From contig JAWQRO010000431.1 of NCBI GenBank assembly GCA_033557835.1, forward strand, positions 1 through 39,201: a stretch of 39,201 nucleotides of DNA. The letters run 5' to 3'. The translations under genes were made by a program, and so were the position numbers. The notes below the pieces were generated by a model. The model saw only the letters and a list, made by a program, of their open reading frames with translations, had not been told where the DNA came from and made no database searches. Below, one piece after another: positions 34,330-39,201 of the stretch. Origin of the DNA: Helochares maculicollis. Lineage: Eukaryota; Arthropoda; Insecta; Coleoptera; Hydrophilidae. The first letter of the stretch is position 1. Each line of letters starts with the position of its first letter.

Positions 34330-35182
34330 CTGGCCTAAATGTTTTTTGCTATAGTGTTACACTCGTATGAACGTATGTGTAGTTTCATTTCAATCTGTCA
34401 AAATAGAACGGGAAAAATCAAGTATCATGCAGTGATTGAATTTTTATTTTTGGAAGGTTTAAAAGCAAAGAAAATTTGTGAACGAACGTTGAAAGTCTGC
34501 AAGGACCCTTCGGCTCCAATTAGTACAGTAGAAAGATATGTTGCTGAATTTAAACGTGGTCGTACAAGCTTTGAAAACAATTCACGTCGAAGACAACCCA
34601 ATATATCAACAACAGAAATCGAAGAAAAAATACAAGATATCGTATTGGAAAACATTTAACAGAATCCCTAGGAATCTCATTGGGCAGTGTAAGCTGTAGT
34701 TTGACTAAAGATATTGGGTTGCAGAAAGCTGTGTAGAGAATGGGTGCCGCATTCGCAAACAATGAAACAAAAACCATTCATCGCGATGAATGAAACGGCT
34801 TTATCACCATGATTCTAAATCAAAACAAGAAACTATAGAATGGTGTGAATCTGGTTCTTCCGCTCTGAAACGAGTTTGTTTCCAGAAATTGGCCAATCTT
34901 ACAAACTGGTACAATAATAAATTCTGAATATTATTGTAACTTTTTAGACCAACTGAAGCATTTTGACAATGGCTAAGATCCATGCATTAAGAAAATTCAT
35001 GCGTGGAAACCGGTTTTCTTCAAATGATGTGGTCATAACAGATGTGGACGCGGATTTTACAGCCCTTCCAGATTTTCACTTCAGAGATGGAATTTATAAA
35101 TTAATACTGAATAATAAAGTGTATTTCAAACCATAAAAATGTGTTTATCTTATAGAACTGCAAAACTTATTGGACAACCTGG
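34330..35182 (+). mobile_element. Mariner remnant, lineage A, copy 5
   Basis: The + strand frame at 34339-34659 gives YHAVIEFLFLEGLKAKKICE, TLKVCKDPSAPISTVERYVA and EFKRGRTSFENNSRRRQP, the N-terminal helix-turn-helix region of this mariner family and the best preserved among its copies. Downstream, ISLGSVSCSLT and WVPHSQTMKQK-like text follows in shifted frames, then scraps of the catalytic region. The terminus 'ttggacaacctgg' then TA ends the copy at about 35182. A large internal deletion leaves about 850 bp. It lies just before an antisense LINE tail. Confidence 0.88.
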
Positions 35183-35204
35183 TATTAGGTAGTTCCAATG
35201 TGTC

Positions 35205-35690
35205 TCTCAATGCGCCTATCTATTTTCTTCTGGGGCATCCTCTTCTTTGATTTTCTACCATCTTCACAATTAGCAATTTCTTGGAAACTCTCATTTCTGA
35301 AAACATTTCCACCTGTCCTAACCACCTAGTTCGCTGCAATCTAATTTGCACAGTTATTGGTGGATACTTATACAGTTGATATAGCTATGGATATTTTCTT
35401 CTCAGCCAGATATTAAAGCCCCTCCCCCCCGCCCGGTATATTCTTGCTCAGATCTTTCTTTCACAGTTTTACAATTTTCTCTCATCAACCTTATTTAGCG
35501 TTATTGGACGTATAGCTGTTCTGTATATTCATTATTTCGTTTTTCTAGACACTTCTTCGGATTTTAACAGGTTTACCAGCGAAAATGCATTTGCATTTCC
35601 TTTGTTTATTTTGGAGTTAATCTCTTTACTTTCCAAGTTTCTGCATTATATATTCATCCCATCATTTTAGGAGAATCCCTAAGGAAGTCA
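35205..35690 (-). mobile_element. LINE 3' end (C-terminal tail after reverse transcriptase)
   Basis: The minus strand from about 35660 gives LESKEINSKINKGNANAFSL then VNLLKSEEVSRKTK, followed by IYRTAIRPITLN and VDERKL. This is the region just after the polymerase domain in many insect LINEs (EINxRIxxGNxAFFSLxxLLKSxxLSRKTKxxxYKTxIRPV). Nearer 35210-35340 come QRTRWLGQVEMFSEMRVSKK then LLIVKMVENQRRGCPRRK, the W-GHVERM...RRRGRPRKRW tail. Stops and frameshifts are present. Only this end of the element survives. It could belong to the same family as the antisense LINE at 2480-3900. Confidence 0.82.
35419..35434 (-). other. Potential G-quadruplex run
   Basis: The + strand reads CCCC-T-CCCCCCC-G-CCC, so the minus strand has GGG-C-GGGGGGG-A-GGGG, enough for four G3 tracts. 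It is embedded in the decayed LINE tail in otherwise AT-rich DNA. A homopolymer-rich sequencing error is also possible. Confidence 0.45.
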
Positions 35691-36300
35691 TGCCATTATA
35701 TAACTGCGTTCTATATATCCTGTCACACGCTTGTTTAAATCAATGAACATCTTATGGACCGCTGATTACTCTCATAAGTATTTGTTCATTGACTAAGCGA
35801 TCTCTCTGAAATCTTCAATAAAAATGCCCGATATTTAGATTTATATACAACCCTTAACTAGATATTTATTTACATCTATTTATGTATATGTTGTTTGACT
35901 GCTCATAGATACTAAAACTCTAAAGTAAACACTTCACTTCTCTATTGTGCCTGCACTTGACTTCACCTAAACTAATTTTGAAGTAAAGGTGATTTCAATT
36001 ATTTGACTGACTGACTGATTAATTTGACTTAGTAGGAGCCGCAATTTATATCCCACGTCAGTTAATCTCGAACTTTCATTCCAGACTGTTCTAGAAAGTA
36101 TCTATTCTGAAATATTAACGAAAGAAGGGAAACCACACACTGCCTTAATTTTTATGGTAGTTAGCTAAAGTAAAATCAATACATTCCTAGAAATAATATT
36201 ATTTAACTTAGTTGTTCAAATCTGACGCCAACTAAAAAAATAAAAAAAAAATGCTAAGCTCCATTAATATGACCATAACTACAGGTGATATTTATTTCAG

Positions 36301-36720
36301 GTTGACTTTGGAGAAGTTTTTATCCCACCAAATTTAGAAGTACCCAAACCAAGGGTCTTACCAGAATTCAAACGACTAGCTCACGGCTTGAGATCAGACA
36401 ACATCAGCATTCTCGACGCGAAAACCTTCTACATCCCCAACCTACATTACGACGGAGCAGGACCAGATGCCTACTTCTGGGTTGGTAATGGAACCGAACC
36501 CAGCCCGTTCGGCATCAAAGTACCTAATGAAATGGGATCGCTGGACCCTCTCAGAGGATACCAAGGCGAGGACATCGAAATAGTTCTTCCAGGATCTCTA
36601 ACTGTTTACGATATCGATTGGCTGGCAGTTTGGTGCGTCCAATACAGACATAATTTTGGACATGTCATGATACCGAAAGATCTTGACGTGCCACCAGCTT
36701 TGGGACAAACGAAAATATCT
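36301..36720 (+). CDS. Skeletor: Skeletor-like gene, exon encoding DM13 domain 2
   Basis: The acceptor TTTATTTCAG ends at 36300 and the donor GTAAGA starts at 36721. The exon is 420 bp, phase 0 at both ends, and encodes 140 residues. It begins VDFGEVFIPPNLEVPKPRVL, the linker after the first DM13 domain. It then runs through PEFKRLAHGLRSDNISILDA, FYIPNLHYDGAGPDAYFWVG and NGTEPSPFG to IDWLAVWCVQYRHNFGHVMI, a complete second DM13 domain with the YDGAGPDAYFW core and the closing WLAVWC. A possible N-glycosylation site (NGT) fits an extracellular location. Codon use is more GC-rich than the surrounding intron. The product's biochemical role is not known; in Drosophila, Skeletor was reported in a nuclear spindle matrix, while the related Knickkopf organises cuticular chitin. 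Confidence 0.97.
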
Positions 36721-37023
36721 GTAAGAGCATAAATAAATCTGTATAAATTTGATATATTTCATTCTATTGGATCTTCAATATTCGAATGTGTAAACACTAT
36801 ATTCTTAGTCCTAGACCATGCGAATTTTGAAATTCGTACCAAATGATTAATTTAAATTAGAACATTGAGGTTCCATTATGCACATTGACTTGGCGTATCA
36901 TTAATACATTACTATTTTTGATATTAGCCTCCTTGGTGGTACAACCCAGTAAGTAAACCATAATCTACATACCTTAAGAAATCTAAACAAACTGCTTAAT
37001 CTTTGCTTTCTTTCCTGGTTCAG

Positions 37024-38127
37024 ACGACTCCGTCATCAGCAACCAATGACCCAACAAACTGCCGTGAGTTTTTAGACAAACGCCTCCAGGTCCGGTGGAA
37101 GATGCAGCAAGACCAGGTTGAAATATCATTGTCGGGAAAAATTAAGGAATCCCAGTACATGGCCTTTGGACTATCTGGGACCCAGAACAAGCCTCACATG
37201 ATCGGTGCTGACGTTACAATTGCTTTCTACGATAATGAAACAAGGTCTTTCAAAGCTGAGGACTACTTCATTTCGGCGAAATCTCAATGTGATGGAAAGC
37301 ATGGAGTCTGCCCAGATGAAAGGATAGGAGGACGAAATGACGTCACTGTGATCAATGGCGATAGGAAAAATGGAGTTACGACTATTACGTACACAAGACC
37401 TTTGCAGACTAACGAAGCTATAAACGATAGGGCGATTCCAAGCTCTGGAGAAGTAAGTGTAATAGCTGCTTTTGGGCCTATTAATGGAAGGAAGGAAGCG
37501 AATGCCCATTCCATGCTAGACGCAACGTCGGAAGATTACAAAATTGATTTCAGCAGCAACGATGATCATGATTGTTCCATCAGCTTGTACGATTTAGAGA
37601 TTGAAGATGGAGTAAGGCCTTGGCCTGTTGCTAGGATTACCGGTGAATCTAACTTCACTGCGCGCATTGGACCGACTGGAGGCAAAAGAGGATACACAGC
37701 GATCACGAAAATACCATCATGGGGAATAGCTTGGTATATAAACGAACTTTTAATACCAGAAATCACCGTGGAAAGAGGACAGACTTACACGTTTATCGTG
37801 GAAGGAGGCGACGACAGCACCAATCCAGCCAGGTACCATCCGTTCTATATCACCGATTCCCAAGAAGGAGGTTTTGGACAAAAATCGGAACACGAGCAAA
37901 AGAAACAGAAGGTCTACGCTGGAGTTGCTTACAGCCATGATGGGTACCCAGAGCCTACTGCTGCTGGACGATACTGCGAATATGCTATTATGGACGTGGA
38001 TATGTCTGAGAAACTGGAAAACTTTGCAGAATACTTTGATACATTGGAGCTGCGTTGTGAGCCAGGAGAGCCTGCCTATTTACATTGGACTGTACCGATG
38101 GATGCGCCGGATACTCTATATTACCAG
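37024..38127 (+). CDS. Skeletor: Skeletor-like gene, exon with DOMON domain and cupredoxin-like region
   Basis: The acceptor TGGTTCAG ends at 37023 and the donor CAG|GTAAAT is at 38128. The exon is 1104 bp (368 codons) in phase 0. Residues 13-165 of the exon form a DOMON domain (CREFLDKRLQVRWKMQQDQV start, YMAFGLSG, MIGADVTIAFYD, ITYTRPL, VIAAFGPIN). Residues 220-368 form a cupredoxin-like region (KRGYTAITKIPSWGIAWYIN, LLIPEITVERGQTYTFIVEG, ARYHPFYITD, LHWTVPMDAPDTLYYQ). DOMON domains bind haem or sugars in other proteins, and the order DM13-DM13-DOMON identifies the Skeletor/Knickkopf family. The fit of the PSWGIAWYIN-LLIPEI block to Skeletor makes that the preferred name over Knickkopf. The text stops at TLYYQ, so another exon carrying the end of this domain must follow beyond the window. 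The ATG at 37003 lies in the intron and is not a start. Confidence 0.97.
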
Positions 38128-38686
38128 GTAAATTTTACCATAGATTGATTTGTACTAATCTGAGGGTTCTTTAATGCAATTGGTTAGTATCAAAGAAATT
38201 TCCCTGCGGCTATTTGTATTACTATTAACTTTAATGCTTACTATTTAAATTTTATAAACATGATTTAATTACAGCTTTTGTGTTCTTTCTGAGCTGTAAT
38301 TGTAAGATAAAATAGTACTGTTCCCACGAGTGGTAATATTGAAGTATCACTTCTATCCCAATTTCCTCTAGTGTTAACCGAGCGAGTTTTTACACGAGAT
38401 CCACTGTTCTAGATACTCTAATGTTCTTTTGCTCGTTTAATTGGCTTGTGGTATAAGTTCGTATTTTTACCACTTATTTAAATAAATAAATACTATTACA
38501 AAATTAATCATTTATAACATATATTGGCCATTATTGGCAATAGCCTCGGTGCAACGGTTCTCTTGTATGTATTGTATTTTTATAGTCTGAACTCTATAGA
38601 GAGTGAGGAAAATAATCCCACGAAAACTGTGTCAATTTGTATATCGCGGTAAAATACATGGAAGGAAAAAAAATATCTATATATAT
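38128..38686. other. Start of the next intron, nothing else recognised
   Basis: After the donor at 38128 the frame closes within seven codons. The rest is AT-rich with no frame, repeat or RNA gene that I can identify. A Penelope-like element starts at about 38687. Confidence 0.6.
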
Positions 38687-38766
38687 CGTCACTTCTGACG
38701 ATGCTTCTTATTAAAATGAAGCGAAACTGTTAAGACTAAAAGCTAAATAAACATCTACAGCTACCA
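38687..38766 (+). repeat. Penelope-like element terminal sequence with hammerhead-like core
   Basis: This nearly repeats 1589-1670; the main differences fall in the 15 bases after GAAAC. It contains CTGACGA, a GCTTC/GAAGC stem and GAAAC. Hammerhead ribozymes with CUGANGA and GAAA core strands are known in the terminal repeats of Penelope-like retroelements. It lies about 75 bases upstream of a Penelope-like coding region, consistent with a pseudo-LTR. The stem I pairing is weak and a U bulges next to stem II, so activity is doubtful. Confidence 0.6.
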
Positions 38767-38841
38767 AATAGCGTTTAATTCATAATATTAACATCAATCA
38801 AATAAAATACGCTATAAAAATACAATAATTAAATATAAACC

Positions 38842-39201
38842 ATGATGGAAATGGAAAACAACACAAACCCAAGAAAACAAATAAGAACCAAGTATGGACA
38901 AGAGCTAATAACCCTAATGCAAACTGCAAACCGGTTTAAACAAACAAAACGACGTACTTAAAGACAGACTAACTGAATACTGGTATAAAGCACATATTGA
39001 ATCACAAATTAACATCTACAACAAAACTTTTCAACAAGTGAAGAGAAATCAGTGCAAGAAACTAAAAAACCTAACAAGACAACAACATCCAGATCATAAA
39101 ACAAATCCAAACTGGATAGTCAACTGCACAAAAACAAGTATACCAGAAAACGTCTTATACTGCTTAAGCTTAGGACCAAAATTTAATTTTCCAACGAACA
39201 A
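38842..39201 (+). pseudogene. Penelope-like element ORF, 5' part (cut by window edge)
   Basis: A start ATG at 38842 opens a frame (METNNT-like, Asn/Lys-rich) that stops near 38960. A second frame, open from about 38949 to the end of the window, reads NDVLKDRLTEYWYKAHIESQ, then INIYNKTFQQVKRNQCKKLK, NLTRQQHPD, and NWIVNCTKTSIPENVLYCLS followed by LGPKFNFPTN. The closing 'N-S-x-IP-x-xLSLGPKFNFP' pattern is the N-terminal signature before the reverse transcriptase of Penelope-like elements. One frameshift separates the two frames, so this copy is probably inactive unless the break is a sequence error. The reverse transcriptase and GIY-YIG endonuclease, if present, lie beyond the window. Confidence 0.72.

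Larger units (their letters stand above)
15116..36300. other. Large intron of the Skeletor-like gene (about 21.2 kb)
   Basis: The donor GTAAGT at 15116 and the acceptor TTTATTTCAG at 36300 are both in phase 0 and join WCRRFT to VDFGEVFIPP, a continuous and family-typical sequence. The intron is mostly mobile-element debris listed separately. Gaps where I see nothing specific are 19453-20760, 25600-26150, 26810-28490, 29770-30160, 31165-31980, 32480-33230, 33360-34320 and 35700-36240. Confidence 0.85.

Noticed and set aside
37171..37938. Minus-strand open frames opposite the DOMON exon
   Set aside because: They are shadows of the strongly coding + strand and carry no recognisable motifs.
38128..38148. 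Possible natural C-terminus where the last exon's frame stops
   Set aside because: The domain is incomplete at TLYYQ and a donor (GTAAAT) sits exactly there, so the seven codons after it are intron.
1..39201. CRISPR arrays, tRNAs, rRNAs and bacterial-type operons
   Set aside because: No regularly spaced short repeats with unique spacers, no tRNA arm signatures and no operon-like gene spacing were seen; the content is that of an insect nuclear genome.

Overview
The window is AT-rich eukaryotic DNA from an insect. The evidence is a spliced gene of the insect Skeletor/Knickkopf (DM13-DOMON) family together with many mariner transposons, LINE fragments and a Penelope-like element. A beetle or similar insect is plausible, but the sequence does not fix the order. 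There is no bacterial operon structure and no tRNA, rRNA or CRISPR array.

One host gene is supported. Four coding exons on the + strand (9726-9954, 15004-15115, 36301-36720, 37024-38127) join in frame. They encode about 621 residues of a Skeletor-like protein: two DM13 domains, a DOMON domain and a C-terminal cupredoxin-like region. The start codon and signal peptide lie upstream of the window, or in an exon I did not recognise in 1-9725. The last exon ends at a splice donor, so the gene continues to the right. The three complete introns are about 5.0 kb, 21.2 kb and 0.3 kb.

Almost everything else is intron or upstream sequence filled with decayed mobile elements. 1-9700 holds two copies of an unknown repeat, mariner copies, antisense LINE remnants (including a readable Jockey-type reverse transcriptase) and an unidentified GC-richer island at 5240-5760. 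The 5 kb intron holds one mariner C-terminal fragment and otherwise unremarkable AT-rich DNA. The 21 kb intron holds at least five more mariner copies from three lineages, LINE remnants, a GC-rich block with possible regulatory motifs, a diverged complex repeat array (about 21.8-25.6 kb) split by a mariner, a young 245-bp tandem duplication and a 17-bp minisatellite. The right edge carries the 5' end of a Penelope-like retroelement, whose terminal sequence recurs as a solo copy near position 1600.

The best candidates for undescribed biology are the complex repeat array, the repeated Penelope terminal sequence with a hammerhead-ribozyme-like core, the unidentified island at 5.2-5.8 kb, and the GC-rich intronic block at 20.9-21.6 kb. 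No intact transposase was found; every mariner reading frame is broken.
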